A program made the position numbers and the translations under genes. A stretch of 13,651 bases of DNA from an uncultured Gammaproteobacteria bacterium (lineage in GTDB: Bacteria > Pseudomonadota > Gammaproteobacteria > Arenicellales > Poriferihabitantaceae): contig CALIFM010000257.1 of assembly GCA_938021685.1 (NCBI GenBank), positions 1 through 13,651 of the forward strand, given 5' to 3'. Position 1 is the first letter of the stretch, and each line of letters begins with the position of its first letter. A model generated the notes under the pieces. It saw only the letters and a list, made by a program, of their open reading frames with translations, had not been told where the DNA came from and ran no database searches. Shown here one piece after another: positions 13,650 to 13,651 of this stretch.

Positions 13650-13651
13650 CC

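Noticed and set aside
1..13651. tRNA, rRNA, CRISPR arrays, insertion sequences, phage genes or direct repeat arrays
   Set aside because: None was seen on reading both strands; coding density is high and the genes are mainly housekeeping.

Overview
The window looks like a chromosomal segment of a free-living, non-enteric gammaproteobacterium with moderate GC. The proteins resemble Pseudomonas-type homologues (ArgS with a HVGH motif and a KVSMSTR variant of KMSK, RhlB, HemC/HemD). Several neighbourhoods are classic gammaproteobacterial ones: divergent rhlB/trxA, argS followed by a SPOR-domain gene, hemC-hemD, and lptE-holA. A LysR regulator closely resembles CbbR, the Calvin-cycle regulator, which hints at an autotrophic or sulfur-oxidiser-related lineage. 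That point, and any finer taxonomy, is inference.

Layout. Positions 1-633 (+) carry the 3' part of a TIGR04282/DUF2064 glycosyltransferase, truncated by the window edge, which converges on proA (660-1967, -). A 235-244 bp divergent control region separates proA from a two-gene unit: an inner-membrane BON/OmpA protein (2212-3384) and a membrane-anchored helix-hairpin-helix protein (3397-3939). This unit has a good sigma70-type promoter in front and a strong intrinsic terminator behind. Next come rhlB (4100-5665, -) and, divergently, trxA (5828-6157, +). A dense co-directional cluster follows: argS, an FtsN-like SPOR gene, a YdjM-family membrane protein, hemC and hemD (6243-10906), with gaps of 1-3 bp in the middle and an overlap at hemC/hemD. 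Convergent to it are a CbbR-like lysR gene (10918-11814, -), holA (11982-13010, -) and the lipoprotein gene lptE (13110-13610, -). An intrinsic terminator lies between lptE and holA.

Most genes are housekeeping: proline synthesis, RNA turnover, redox, tRNA charging, cell division, haem synthesis, DNA replication and LPS export. No tRNA, rRNA, CRISPR, insertion sequence or phage gene was seen, and no gene-free stretch exceeds 300 bases. The least characterised content is the BON/OmpA plus HHH pair, whose HHH partner carries an aspartate-rich, EF-hand-like segment. Other points for a second look are the CbbR-like regulator without Rubisco genes nearby, the terminator that splits lptE from holA, and the structured 3' end of rhlB.
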